Counted from the stretch's first letter, positions 15,953 to 24,495 are shown. The stretch is 53,895 nt of DNA from Streptomyces longispororuber (GCF_014656095.1 NZ_BNBT01000050.1:1-53895), one strand, 5' to 3'. A program made the numbers and translations. The notes: generated by a model not told the origin, from the letters alone.

Positions 15953-16064
15953 GGTGGGGTCCCCTCCGCTGGTCCTGTGTGGCTGGCCCTGTGGGCGCAC
16001 GTCCCCGGGGCGGCGTGTCCCGGGGCTCCGGTGCGCCCAGCATGACCTAGATCATCGGCCACCG

Positions 16065-16094
16065 GTATGCGGCCGGGGATGTGACCTGCGTCAA
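16065..16094 (-). promoter_or_regulatory. Candidate promoter for the enoyl-CoA hydratase gene
   Basis: On the minus strand TTGACG (16094-16089), an 18-bp spacer and GCATAC (16070-16065) resemble a housekeeping promoter. They predict a leader of about 105 nt. It occupies the left half of the 358-bp gap 15953-16310; nothing else in that half is recognised. Confidence 0.4.
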
Positions 16095-16199
16095 AGAAAG
16101 TGAGGCGCGAGAAGCGCCTGGGGCGCCGAAGTATTGCAGCCACATCGCCGAATTGAGTGGTTTTGCGGGCGCGCGTTGCCCAAGCGATGCCGACCGATG

Positions 16200-16230
16200 T
16201 TGGTCATCGGGTCCCGCGATGCGGGATAAT
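16200..16230 (+). promoter_or_regulatory. Candidate promoter for the DUF3117 gene
   Basis: TTGGTC (16200-16205) and GATAAT (16225-16230) are separated by 19 bp, giving a leader of about 75 nt. The -10 match is good; the spacing is long. Confidence 0.4.
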
Positions 16231-16310
16231 GACCTGGAAGCAATGTGTTCGATGCCGGTGACACCTGGGTTGTCGGCTGCGACAAGCTGGTTTCAGGAAG
16301 GGGAACGAGC

Positions 16311-16478
16311 ATGGCGGCCATGAAGCCGCGGACGGGCGACGGCCCGCTCGAGGTGACCAAGGAGGGGCGGGGCATCGTCATGCGCGTTCCGCTCGAAGGC
16401 GGCGGTCGACTTGTCGTCGAACTGACCCCGGACGAGGCCGACGCGCTCGGCGACGCCCTGAAGAAGGTCGTCGGCTGA
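16311..16478 (+). CDS. DUF3117 protein
   Basis: This 55-residue protein (MAAMKPRTGDGPLEVTKEGR to the end ALGDALKKVVG) matches the small, highly conserved actinobacterial DUF3117 family at full length. It has no membrane segment; the fold and function are unknown. ATG 16311 follows GGAAGGGGAACG. The mycobacterial homologue Rv1211 also sits beside tag, supporting identity by synteny. Confidence 0.93.
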   Translation: MAAMKPRTGDGPLEVTKEGRGIVMRVPLEGGGRLVVELTPDEADALGDALKKVVG

Positions 16479-16500
16479 CGCGCAGGCGCCCATACTTTTC

Positions 16501-16537
16501 CACTGCCCCGGCATCGCGAGACGACGCCGGGGCAGTG
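16501..16537 (+). terminator. Terminator of the DUF3117 gene
   Basis: Arms 16501-16512 and 16526-16537 are perfect 12-bp complements (CACTGCCCCGGC/GCCGGGGCAGTG), beginning 22 bp after the stop codon. Confidence 0.75.
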
Positions 16538-16630
16538 CCATGAGCGCCCCGCCAAGCCACACACGACCGACAGTCGAGAGTCGGCGGAACCAAACCCATA
16601 TCGCGTACACACACCTGACGGAAGCGCCCC

Positions 16631-16781
16631 GAAGGGGCGCGGGGAACGGCGCGAGCACCCCCCGACAACCGGCAGACGAATCCCGGAAGCAGGGCTCCGG
16701 CCTCTGCCCCTGCGCCTGGCGGCTACGCCCTGAAGGGGCGCGGGGAACGGCGCGAGCACCCCCCGACAACCCGCAGACGAA
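16631..16781. repeat. Duplicated 50-bp Streptomyces intergenic element
   Basis: Copies 16631-16680 and 16732-16781 differ at one base. They begin GAAGGGGCGCGGGGAACGGC and end with GCAGACGAA. The element is a common dispersed repeat in Streptomyces intergenic DNA (from memory). It fills most of the 352-bp gap 16479-16830, which holds no credible gene. Confidence 0.8.
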
Positions 16782-16830
16782 CGCTCACGGATCACCCCAC
16801 ACGCCCCACCCACCCGCACCCCACGGAGTG

Positions 16831-17613
16831 CTACCGCTTCACCGCACACAACAGCCCGTCCCCCACCGGCAGCAGCGACGGCACCAGCTCCTGACTCTCC
16901 CGTACCGCCCGCAGCAGCTCCCGCAGCCGCAGTACTTCCACGGGCTGCGGCCCGGAGTCCACGGTGCGGCCGTCGAAGAGGACGCCCTCGAAGCAGACGA
17001 GGCCCCCGGGACGCAGCAGGCGCAACGATTCAGCGAGGTAGTCGAGGCACTCCATGCGGTCGCCGTCGCAGAACACCAGGTCGTAGCCGCCGTCGGCGAG
17101 ACGCGGCAGCACGTCCAGGGCGCGGCCCGGGATGAAGCGGGCGCGGTTCCCGGCGAAGCCGGCGGCGCGGAAGGCCATGCGGGCGAGCTGCTGCCGCTCC
17201 GGCTCCGAGTCGACGGTGGTCAGGACCCCGTCGGGGCGCATGCCGTGCAGCAGATGGATGCCGGAGACCCCGGTGCCCGTACCGATCTCGGCGACGGCCT
17301 TGGCGTCCACCGTGGCGGCGAGCAGCCGCAGCGCGGCGCCGGCGCCGGGCGACACCGAGCGCACCCCCGCGTCCCGCGCGCGCTCGCGGGCCCAGAGCAG
17401 CGCCTCGTCCTCGGCGACAAAGGCGTCGGCGAACGCCCAGCTCGTCTGCCGGTTGGCGGTAATGGCCCTCTCCTGTCCCCGTGGTTGCCTGGCGGTGACT
17501 GTATCCGTTGGGCCCGGGAACCCGCAGATGGGACCGCGCGTTAAGGAGGGTGTGAGCGGACGGGGGGACGGATGGATCACGGCACGCACGGCCGGGCGGC
17601 ACCACAGGCCCAA
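16831..17613 (-). CDS. SAM-dependent O-methyltransferase (Rv1220c-like)
   Basis: This class I methyltransferase of the O-MT/catechol type has AVAEIGTGTGVSGIHLLHGM (motif I), VLTTVDSEPERQQLA, DLVFCDGD and LLRPGGLVCFEGV. Homology starts near ANRQTSWAFADAF, 50 residues into the longest frame. Between there and ATG 17613 the frame contains a TTA codon (17544-17542), rare in Streptomyces, so the long N-terminus is doubtful. No ATG/GTG/TTG lies at the homology boundary; ATT preceded by AGGAGAGG is the only placed candidate. It is divergent from sigE, as in mycobacteria. The true start is unresolved; the substrate is unknown. Confidence 0.85.
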   Translation of the reverse strand: MGLWCRPAVRAVIHPSPRPLTPSLTRGPICGFPGPTDTVTARQPRGQERAITANRQTSWAFADAFVAEDEALLWARERARDAGVRSVSPGAGAALRLLAATVDAKAVAEIGTGTGVSGIHLLHGMRPDGVLTTVDSEPERQQLARMAFRAAGFAGNRARFIPGRALDVLPRLADGGYDLVFCDGDRMECLDYLAESLRLLRPGGLVCFEGVLFDGRTVDSGPQPVEVLRLRELLRAVRESQELVPSLLPVGDGLLCAVKR

Positions 17614-17626
17614 GAGGCAAATCTAG
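17552..17626 (+). promoter_or_regulatory. Possible leader ORF upstream of sigE
   Basis: AAGGAGG (17543-17549) is an excellent Shine-Dalgarno, closely followed by GTG at 17552, which opens a 24-codon frame ending at TAG 17626 (VSGRGDGWITA to HHRPKRQI), 38 bp before the predicted sigE start. It could be a translated leader, or the signal could be chance. Confidence 0.3.
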
Positions 17627-17664
17627 GTAAAAACACTTATCCGGAGCTAACGGGCGAGGTGGTT

Positions 17665-18435
17665 ATGGTAGGGGCTCCACTGGACACCACCAGAGCCGAC
17701 AGGGGAGGTGCGGCCGCGTCCGCGGACAGAGGAGGATCGCTCCGGCGCCTCCTCAGGTTGGCGGGTAGGCCGAAATCCGTGACCGACACCGCTGCCGCCG
17801 ACCACGCCGACTCCGCTCAGACCGCGACCTTTGCCGCTGACGCGGATGCCCAGACGTGGACTCCTCCCACCTGGGAAGAGATCGTCAGCACGCACAGCGG
17901 CCGCGTCTACCGCCTCGCCTACCGCCTCACGGGCAACCAGCACGACGCCGAGGACCTCACCCAGGAGGTCTTCGTCCGCGTCTTCCGCTCCCTGTCCACG
18001 TACACCCCCGGCACCTTCGAGGGCTGGCTGCACCGCATCACCACGAACCTCTTCCTGGACATGGTGCGCCGCAAGCAGCGCATCCGCTTCGACGCGCTCG
18101 GGGACGACGCCGCCGAGCGGCTGCCGAGCCGCGAGCCGTCGCCCCAGCAGGTGTTCAACGACGCGCACTTCGACGCGGACGTCCAGCAGGCGCTCGACAC
18201 CCTCGCGCCCGAGTTCCGCGCCGCCGTCGTCCTGTGCGACATCGAGGGCCTGTCGTACGAGGAGATCGCCGCGACCCTGGGCGTCAAGCTCGGTACGGTC
18301 CGCAGCCGTATCCACCGTGGCCGCTCCCAGCTCCGCAAGGCCCTTCAGCACCGGTCGCCCGAGGCGCGTGCCGAGCGCCGGTCGCTCGCCGTCACCGGAG
18401 CCGTGGCGCTGGGAGGAGGGGGCGCGACCGCGTGA
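17665..18435 (+). CDS. sigE: ECF RNA polymerase sigma factor, SigE (mycobacterial SigE-like)
   Basis: This 256-residue sigma factor has region 2 (YRLAYRLTGNQHDAEDLTQE, then VFVRVFRSLSTYTPGTFEGW) at about 85-155 and region 4 (FRAAVVLCDIEGLSYEEIAA, then TLGVKLGTVRSRIHRGR) at about 190-240. The ~75-residue N-terminal arm is typical of the SigE/SigH-type actinobacterial factor. ATG 17665 has GAGGTGG; an in-frame ATG at 17572 would add 31 residues. Its stop overlaps the anti-sigma GTG by 4 bp. With rseA, htrA and tatB downstream this is the envelope-stress locus conserved with M. tuberculosis sigE. It differs from the sigE of the cseABC system. Confidence 0.92.
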   Translation: MVGAPLDTTRADRGGAAASADRGGSLRRLLRLAGRPKSVTDTAAADHADSAQTATFAADADAQTWTPPTWEEIVSTHSGRVYRLAYRLTGNQHDAEDLTQEVFVRVFRSLSTYTPGTFEGWLHRITTNLFLDMVRRKQRIRFDALGDDAAERLPSREPSPQQVFNDAHFDADVQQALDTLAPEFRAAVVLCDIEGLSYEEIAATLGVKLGTVRSRIHRGRSQLRKALQHRSPEARAERRSLAVTGAVALGGGGATA

Positions 18436-19418
18436 GTGGATCACGGTCGAATCCAGCCGAGCGGCACTGTGCCGAGCAGCATCTGGGAGACCGGCTCGCC
18501 GCGCTGGTCGACGGCGAGCTCGGTCATGACGCGCGCGAGCGGGTGCTCGCGCATCTGGCCACCTGTCCCACCTGCAAGAGCGAGGCCGACGCCCAGCGCC
18601 GGCTCAAGAACGTGTTCGCGCGGACCGCGGCGCCGCCGCCCAGCGAGAGCTTCCTCGCCCGGCTGCAGAACCTCCCGGGCATGAGCCTCGACGAGCTGGA
18701 CGACCTCGACGGCCGGGGCGGCCCGCGCACCCCCGTCGACGACGACGGCTTCGCCACCGGCTCGTCCGACTCCGGGCTGCCCCCCGGCGGGGTCTTCTCC
18801 GTCCGCGGCGGCCACGCCGAGCCCCTCGCCGGGTACGTGCCCGCGGGTGCCCACGCCGCGGTGCTGCCCAGCGAGCAGCGCGGCTTCCGTATCCACGCCG
18901 TCGGCAGGACCGAGCCCGAGCGGCCCGGCTGGCGCGGGCGGCGGTTCGCCTTCGCGGCGGCCGGCGCGGTGTCCCTCGCCGCGATCGCCCTCGGCGGCGT
19001 CACGGTGAACGCCCCGCTCGGCTCCGGCGAGCAGCGCGCGGGCGGCTCCGGGGCGAACAGCAACGCCTCGCCGCCCCGCGCCCAGACCCCCGCCGGGGGC
19101 GTCTCCGAGTCCACCCGCCGCCGGGGCACCAGCCCCTTCTCGGTCCAGGGCCAGCGCCCCCAGGCCCCCGCGCCGACGACGTCCGCCGTGCCGCTGCTCT
19201 CCGGCACGCCCGGCCCGTCGCCGCGCACGCCCCAGCACCTCGCGGCTCCGCTGCTCGCCGGGGCCGGCGTCATGTCCCCGCTGGTCCGCGCCGTCGCCCC
19301 GGAAGGCCCGGCCGGACCCACCACGGGGCTCATGCTGAACGCCACGGCGAACGCCACGGCGGACGTGACACCACCGCCCGGCCTCGCCCAGCGGCGCGGG
19401 ACGGCGGAGATCCACTGA
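18432..19418 (+). CDS. Zinc-finger anti-sigma factor (RseA-like)
   Basis: This 328-residue single-pass membrane protein has an N-terminal ZAS domain, HLATCPTC, giving the HX3CX2C zinc ligands H41, C45 and C48. A linker follows, then a helix near residues 175-195 (FAFAAAGAVSLAAIALGGV) and an extracytoplasmic Pro/Ser/Thr-rich tail. It should hold SigE inactive until proteolysis or oxidation. The GTG start overlaps the sigE stop, the standard coupling of a sigma/anti-sigma pair. The external tail is low complexity and was probably gained in Streptomyces. Confidence 0.9.
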   Translation: MSGSRSNPAERHCAEQHLGDRLAALVDGELGHDARERVLAHLATCPTCKSEADAQRRLKNVFARTAAPPPSESFLARLQNLPGMSLDELDDLDGRGGPRTPVDDDGFATGSSDSGLPPGGVFSVRGGHAEPLAGYVPAGAHAAVLPSEQRGFRIHAVGRTEPERPGWRGRRFAFAAAGAVSLAAIALGGVTVNAPLGSGEQRAGGSGANSNASPPRAQTPAGGVSESTRRRGTSPFSVQGQRPQAPAPTTSAVPLLSGTPGPSPRTPQHLAAPLLAGAGVMSPLVRAVAPEGPAGPTTGLMLNATANATADVTPPPGLAQRRGTAEIH

Positions 19419-19505
19419 CGTTCGCGCGCGGACCTGGTTGAATTCCCCGGTGTGCCCGAGGGGCACGGAATCGGCGTCCGCCGCGGGGCAGTTGTTGGGG
19501 AGAGC

Positions 19506-21662
19506 ATGGACGAGGTCGTAAACGCGGGCGGCGTGGGCACGGGGCCGGGCGGGGCAGCGGACAGCTCCCACGGCCCCGGGGCGGCCGCCCCCCGGCCCTC
19601 GACGCCCGCCCACCAGCCCACCACGCCCGGAGCCCCACCCGCCCCGGGCGGCCCGGGCACGGCCCCCGGCGCCCCGGCCTGGGGCCCTGAGACGGCCCCG
19701 GCGCCCGAGGCCTCCACGCGGGACCACGGCGCGGACCCGGCTCCGGTTCCGGCCTCTGGTGCCCCGGCGGAGAGCGTCGGCACGGCTCCGCACTCCGGCA
19801 CCTCCGCAGCGGTCCCCGGTGCGGCCCCCTCTCCCGGCGCCGCCGGCGCCGCGCCCTCCGCGGCCTCAGCCCACGGGACTCCGCCCGCCGAGACCGGCCC
19901 CGGCCACGCCCCCCACGGCGAAGCCACCGGTACGCCCGGCGCCTCCGGTACTGCCGGTGCCACTGGTGCGCCCGGTGCCACTGGTGCCTCCGCTACGCCC
20001 GGTGCCTCCGGTACTGCCGGTGTCTCCGGTACGCCCGGAGCCTCCGGTACTCCCGCTGCCAGTGGTGCTTCCGGCGCCGCCGAGGCACCCGCTGCCCCTG
20101 GTGCGCCCGACGCCACCGCCGCGCCCGCTGGCGGCCCCGCCCCCGCCGCCGGTACGCCCGCCCCCGCCCCCAGCGACAGCTTCGCGGCCCCCGCCACACC
20201 CCCCGCCGACCGCCCCCGCCCCCTGCACGACCCCGACCCGTACAGCACCCCGCCGTACGGCGAGCCCGGTCCCTGGGCCCCGGCCCCGCCCGTGCAGCAC
20301 CCGATGGTGACCCCGGCCCACGGCACCGCCGCGTACGGCGCGACGCCGGGGGTGCCGCCCCGGAGCACCCCCGCCCAGACCCCGGCCCCGGCTCCGTCCC
20401 CGGCCCCGGGCGCCGCCCCGCCCGCACCCCCGGCCCCGGGAGCCCCTGCCCCGGAGCCCACCGGCGGCCCTTGGCACCGCTACGACCCCTGGAAGGCGCC
20501 CCTCCAGCAGACCGGCGCCCCCGTCGCGACGGAGGAGCAGCGGCACCGGCGCGGGCTGCGGATCGCCGGGGTGGGCGCGCTGCTCATCGCCCTGGTGTCC
20601 GGCGGGATCGGCGGCGTCGTCGGGGCGTACCTGGAGCGCGAGGGCGGCATCGGCGGCGGCGCCGTGGAGCTGCCGCAGTCCGGTACGGAGTCCCGGGCGC
20701 GGCCCAAGGGCAGCGTCGCGGGGATCGCCGCCAGCGCCCTGCCCGGCGTCGTCACGCTGCATGTGCGCGGCGACGAGGGGGCCGGCACCGGCACCGGGTT
20801 CGTCCTCGACGCCAAGGGCCACATCCTCACCAACAACCACGTCGTGGAGCCGGGCGGCACCGGCGGCGAGATATCGGTGACCTTCAGCGGCGGCGAGACC
20901 GCGAGCGCCAAGGTCATCGGCAGGGACGCCGGGTACGACCTGGCCGTCGTGAAGGTCTCCCGTGTGCGCGGCCTCAAGCCGCTGCCGCTCGGCAACTCCG
21001 AGAACGTCCGGGTCGGTGACCCCGTCGTCGCCATCGGCGCGCCCTTCGACCTGGAGAACACCGTCACCTCCGGGATCATCAGCGCCAAGGAGCGGCCCAT
21101 CACGGCCGGCGGCGACAAGGGCGACGGCAGCGACGTCTCGTACGTGAACGCGCTGCAGACCGACGCGCCCATCAACCCGGGCAACTCCGGCGGGCCGCTC
21201 GTCGACGCCCAGGCCCGCGTGATCGGCATCAACAGCGCCATCCGCTCCGCCGGCGGGGGCGCGGACCCCGAGCGCGGCCAGTCCGGCTCCATCGGCCTCG
21301 GCTTCGCCATCCCGATCAACCAGGGCAAGCGCGTCGCCGAGGAGCTCATCAACACCGGCCGCGCCACGCACCCCGTGATCGGCGTGACCATCGACAAGCG
21401 GTTCACCGGCGACGGGGCGCGCATCGCCCGGACGGGCCGGAGCGGCGGCCCCGCCGTCAACCGCGGCGGCCCCGGCGACAAGGCCGGCCTGGAGCCGGGC
21501 GACGTCATCACCGAGGTCGACGGGCGGCGCGTGCACTCCGGCGACGAGCTGATCGTGAAGGTCCGCGCGCACCGGCCCGGGGACCGCCTGGACCTGACCG
21601 TCGAGCGCGACGGCGAGGAGCGGAAGGTGACGCTGGTCCTCGGCAGCGCCGGCAGCGACTGA
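19506..21662 (+). CDS. htrA: Membrane-anchored HtrA/DegP-like serine protease
   Basis: This 718-residue type II membrane protein has a disordered Pro/Ala/Gly cytoplasmic region (1-345), a helix at about 351-376 and a trypsin-like domain with catalytic H445 (LTNNHVV), D478 (GYDLAVVKV) and S561 (NPGNSGGPL). A C-terminal PDZ domain (GDKAGLEPGDVITEVDGRRV) follows. It degrades or signals misfolded exported proteins and in mycobacteria belongs to the SigE-RseA pathway. ATG 19506 has GGGGAGAG; GTG 19452 is weaker. The N-terminus carries a collagen-like GASG/GTPG array (19930-20080), far longer than in mycobacterial HtrA. Confidence 0.94.
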   Translation: MDEVVNAGGVGTGPGGAADSSHGPGAAAPRPSTPAHQPTTPGAPPAPGGPGTAPGAPAWGPETAPAPEASTRDHGADPAPVPASGAPAESVGTAPHSGTSAAVPGAAPSPGAAGAAPSAASAHGTPPAETGPGHAPHGEATGTPGASGTAGATGAPGATGASATPGASGTAGVSGTPGASGTPAASGASGAAEAPAAPGAPDATAAPAGGPAPAAGTPAPAPSDSFAAPATPPADRPRPLHDPDPYSTPPYGEPGPWAPAPPVQHPMVTPAHGTAAYGATPGVPPRSTPAQTPAPAPSPAPGAAPPAPPAPGAPAPEPTGGPWHRYDPWKAPLQQTGAPVATEEQRHRRGLRIAGVGALLIALVSGGIGGVVGAYLEREGGIGGGAVELPQSGTESRARPKGSVAGIAASALPGVVTLHVRGDEGAGTGTGFVLDAKGHILTNNHVVEPGGTGGEISVTFSGGETASAKVIGRDAGYDLAVVKVSRVRGLKPLPLGNSENVRVGDPVVAIGAPFDLENTVTSGIISAKERPITAGGDKGDGSDVSYVNALQTDAPINPGNSGGPLVDAQARVIGINSAIRSAGGGADPERGQSGSIGLGFAIPINQGKRVAEELINTGRATHPVIGVTIDKRFTGDGARIARTGRSGGPAVNRGGPGDKAGLEPGDVITEVDGRRVHSGDELIVKVRAHRPGDRLDLTVERDGEERKVTLVLGSAGSD
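19930..20080 (+). repeat. GASGTPG-type coding repeat in HtrA N-terminus
   Basis: Degenerate units of about 12-15 bp (GGTGCCTCCGGTACTGCC and relatives) encode Gly-Ala-Ser/Thr-Gly stretches. Only the cytosolic, presumably disordered segment is affected. Confidence 0.7.
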
Positions 21663-21803
21663 CGGGCGCCCCCGTGACGGGGGAGGCGGCCGGTGGGGCC
21701 CGGGCGGGCCGGGTCCCTGTTGACCCCGTGGTCGCCCTGCGGCTACCGGACGGACAGGAGCGGCGGGTACCGTAGAGCGGGTCCGGACGGCAAGGAGCTC
21801 AGG

Positions 21804-22268
21804 GTGTTCAACGACATCGGCGTATTCGAGATAGTGACGCTGGTCATCCTCGCCGTGCTCATCTTCGGCCCGGACAAGCTGCCCAAGGTCATCCAGGACG
21901 TGACCCGGACCATTCGCAAGATCCGGCAGTTCTCGGACAGCGCCAAGCAGGACATAAGGAACGAACTCGGCCCGGAATTCAAGGACTTCGAGTTTGAGGA
22001 CCTCAATCCCAAGCGGTTCATCCGCAAGCAGCTCGAGAACGACGACCTGGGGCTCAAGGAAATCCGCAACGGCTTCGACCTGCGCAAGGAAATGGCCGAA
22101 GTCGCGGACGCCGTGCACGGGCGCGAGGGTGACGCGGCGGACGACGGCGGCAGCCGTTCCGGTCCGCCCGCGGCCTCCGCGAACGGCGGCGGCCGGGTCG
22201 ACATGCACAAGCGTCCCGCCAAGCCCGCGGCCGACGAACCGCCGCCCTTCGACGCCGACGCCACCTGA
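21804..22268 (+). CDS. tatB: Sec-independent protein translocase protein TatB
   Basis: This 154-residue TatB has the N-terminal helix FEIVTLVILAVLIFGPDKLP with the invariant Phe-Gly-Pro hinge, then an amphipathic helix (KVIQDVTRTIRKIRQFSD) and a charged cytosolic tail. It is the twin-arginine substrate receptor with TatC, which is not in this window. GTG 21804 follows AAGGAG at a spacing of 6. Its place after htrA repeats the mycobacterial order (Rv1223-Rv1224). A small hairpin (22277-22293) follows the stop. Confidence 0.95.
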   Translation: MFNDIGVFEIVTLVILAVLIFGPDKLPKVIQDVTRTIRKIRQFSDSAKQDIRNELGPEFKDFEFEDLNPKRFIRKQLENDDLGLKEIRNGFDLRKEMAEVADAVHGREGDAADDGGSRSGPPAASANGGGRVDMHKRPAKPAADEPPPFDADAT

Positions 22269-22276
22269 GCCCCTCG

Positions 22277-22293
22277 GCCCGCCCGCGGCGGGC
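22277..22293 (+). terminator. Hairpin after tatB
   Basis: GCCCGCC (22277-22283) and GGCGGGC (22287-22293) form a 7-bp stem with a three-base loop, 9 bp past the stop. Confidence 0.45.
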
Positions 22294-22509
22294 CCGCGCC
22301 CGGCGGACGTCGCCCTCCCGGGGTGTGCGTCGTGTGCGCCGCCCGGTGCGCCGGGGTGCGTACGGCCGTGGCCTTCCGGACACCCGTCCGACGACTGCCT
22401 TACCGGCATCCGGAATCGGTGTGGCTATCCTGCCTTGTTGTCCGGCGTGAGGACGCCCGAGGGGGGCGGGCCGCTCCGGACCGACGAGAGCGAGGAGGCG
22501 GCCGGGTAC

Positions 22510-23184
22510 ATGGAGACGACAAGTCGGGTGGGCGTGCAGGCGTCAGCCGCGGACGGTGCCGCGTCGCAAGCGGTGCCCTCCGCCCGGCGTACGGTCGACG
22601 GCTACCTGCTGGCGCCCTTCCCCTGGTACGGCCTGGACGAGGCCTTCACGGGACCGCGCTGGCTGATGCAGGTCGGCACCTCCGCGGACGGCGCCGTGGA
22701 GCACGGCTCGATCGGCCACGGCGACGAGCCGTCGGTGCGGGTCGAGGGCGGGTACGGCAACGGCGACAGGGAGCGGTTCGCGGTCGTGGTGACCGTCGCC
22801 GCCAACCCGGTGCGGCGCAGCGGCGACGGCACGGGCGTCCTGGAGGCGACCTCGGTGTCCTCCGCGGCCTGGCTGGCGGGGGTCGGGCTGCTGTCCTTCA
22901 CCTGGCCCGGCCAGATGGACCACAGCCTGCGGGACGACTGGCTGGACCAGCAGACGGAGACGGCCTGGGTCCTCGCCGACGACCTGCACGGCTCCGACTG
23001 GTCCACGCTCTCGCTGCCCGTGGACGGGGAACCGGCCTCGTTCCACTACCGGGAGTCCGAGTACGGCTGGGTGCTGGCCGGCTCCACCAAGGAGGGGGTG
23101 CACCTGGGGGCGTACGGGCGCGGGATGAGCGCGTACGGCCTCGCCTTCTCCGTGGTGAAGGACATCAGCGCCTACGCGAAGTAG
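22510..23184 (+). CDS. Conserved Streptomyces protein of unknown function
   Basis: This 224-residue protein starts with a Ser/Ala-rich segment, then a regular alpha/beta-looking region containing DGYLLAPFPWYGLDEAFTGP, RWLMQVGTSADGAVEHGSIG, ERFAVVVTVAANPVRRSGDG and LGAYGRGMSAYGLAFSVVKD. There is no signal peptide, membrane helix, Cys motif or recognised domain. ATG 22510 has GAGGAGG 10 nt upstream. It converges with mrp through a strong hairpin. I do not recognise the family. Confidence 0.8.
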   Translation: METTSRVGVQASAADGAASQAVPSARRTVDGYLLAPFPWYGLDEAFTGPRWLMQVGTSADGAVEHGSIGHGDEPSVRVEGGYGNGDRERFAVVVTVAANPVRRSGDGTGVLEATSVSSAAWLAGVGLLSFTWPGQMDHSLRDDWLDQQTETAWVLADDLHGSDWSTLSLPVDGEPASFHYRESEYGWVLAGSTKEGVHLGAYGRGMSAYGLAFSVVKDISAYAK

Positions 23185-23204
23185 CCTTCCGGGCCGGTAC
23201 GCGG

Positions 23205-23268
23205 CGAGGGGCGCCACCCGTGACGGGTGGCGCCCCTTCGCGCGACCCGTCACGGGCGGCGCCCCTCG
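23205..23268. terminator. Bidirectional terminator between the unknown gene and mrp
   Basis: GGGGCGCCACCCGTGACGGG (23208-23227) pairs with 23246-23265 over 20 bp with one mismatch. Inner arms (23208-23221/23223-23236) can form an alternative hairpin. It lies between convergent stop codons. Confidence 0.8.
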
Positions 23269-23317
23269 CGTGCGTCGGCCGCGATCCGGCCGCGGTCAGC
23301 CCGCGGCCGCCCCGCGG

Positions 23318-24451
23318 TCAGAACTTGTTCCTGGGCGTGATGCCCAGGGACAGGCCCGACAGACCGCGCTGGCGGCCGCCCAGCTTGCCCGCGATGGTGC
23401 GCAGCGCGCTGCCCGCGGGGGAATCCGGGGCGGAGAGGACCACCGGCCGGCCGTCGTCGCCGCCCTCGCGCAGGCGCACGTCGATCGGGATGGAGCCGAG
23501 CACCGGCACCGTCGCGCCGGTCGTGCGCGTCAGGCCCTCGGCCACCTTCTGGCCGCCGCCCGTGCCGAACACGTCGACCATCTCGCCGCAGTGCGGGCAC
23601 GGCAGCCCGGACATGTTCTCGACCACGCCGACGATCTTCTGGTGGGTCTGCACGGCGATGGAGCCCGCGCGCTCGGCGACCTCGGCCGCCGCCTGCTGGG
23701 GCGTGGTGACGACCAGGATCTCGGCGTTCGGCACGAGCTGCGCCACGGAGATCGCGATGTCGCCGGTGCCCGGCGGCAGGTCCATGAGCAGCACGTCCAG
23801 GTCGCCCCAGAAGACGTCCGAGAGGAACTGCTGGAGCGCGCGGTGCAGCATGGGGCCGCGCCAGACGACCGGGGCGTTGCCCGGCGTGAACATGCCGATG
23901 GAGATGACCTTCACGCCGTGCGCGGACGGCGGCATGATCATGTTCTCGACCTGGGTGGGAAGCCCGTCCGCGCCCAGCATGCGCGGTACCGAGTGGCCGT
24001 AGATGTCCGCGTCGACCACGCCGACCTTGAGGCCGTCGGCCGCCATCGCCGCGGCGAGGTTCACCGTCACGGACGACTTGCCGACGCCGCCCTTGCCGGA
24101 GGCGACGGCGTAGACCCGGGTGAGCGAGCCGGGCTTGGCGAAGGGCACCTCGCGCTCGGTCTGGCCGCCGCGCAGCGCCGCGGCGAGCTCCTTGCGCTGC
24201 TCGTCGCTCATCACGTCGAGGGTCACGTCGACCCGGGTGACGCCCTCGACGCGGGAGACGGCGTCCGTCACGTTCGTCGTGATCGTGTCCCGCATGGGGC
24301 AGCCGGAGACCGTCAGGTACACGGTGACCGCGACCGCGCCCTCCGCGCCGATCTCCACGGACTTGACCATCCCCAACTCGGTGATGGGCCGCTGGATCTC
24401 GGGGTCGTTCACCGTCGCCAGCGCTTCGCGCACCGCGTCTTCCGTAACCAT
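23318..24451 (-). CDS. mrp: Mrp/NBP35 family iron-sulfur cluster carrier ATPase
   Basis: This 377-residue protein has an N-terminal MIP18/DUF59 domain (residues 1-90, VNDPEIQRPITELGMV) joined to a P-loop ATPase with deviant Walker A ASGKGGVGKSSVTVNLA, VDADIYGHSVPRMLG, MDLPPGTGDIAISV and the cluster-binding CPHC pair (GLPCPHCGE). It carries or transfers Fe-S clusters to apoproteins. ATG 24451 lacks a strong ribosome binding site. The syntenic mycobacterial gene is Rv1229c. It heads a minus-strand region followed by the DUF1003 and MgtE-like genes on the same strand. Confidence 0.96.
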   Translation of the reverse strand: MVTEDAVREALATVNDPEIQRPITELGMVKSVEIGAEGAVAVTVYLTVSGCPMRDTITTNVTDAVSRVEGVTRVDVTLDVMSDEQRKELAAALRGGQTEREVPFAKPGSLTRVYAVASGKGGVGKSSVTVNLAAAMAADGLKVGVVDADIYGHSVPRMLGADGLPTQVENMIMPPSAHGVKVISIGMFTPGNAPVVWRGPMLHRALQQFLSDVFWGDLDVLLMDLPPGTGDIAISVAQLVPNAEILVVTTPQQAAAEVAERAGSIAVQTHQKIVGVVENMSGLPCPHCGEMVDVFGTGGGQKVAEGLTRTTGATVPVLGSIPIDVRLREGGDDGRPVVLSAPDSPAGSALRTIAGKLGGRQRGLSGLSLGITPRNKF

Positions 24452-24495
24452 GTACTCGATGGTACGGCTCCCGGTAGGGGGGTCCGGAAGCCCGG

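Noticed and set aside
16540..17544. 334-codon plus-strand frame across the repeats and the methyltransferase
   Set aside because: It is antisense to a well-supported methyltransferase and runs through repeat DNA.
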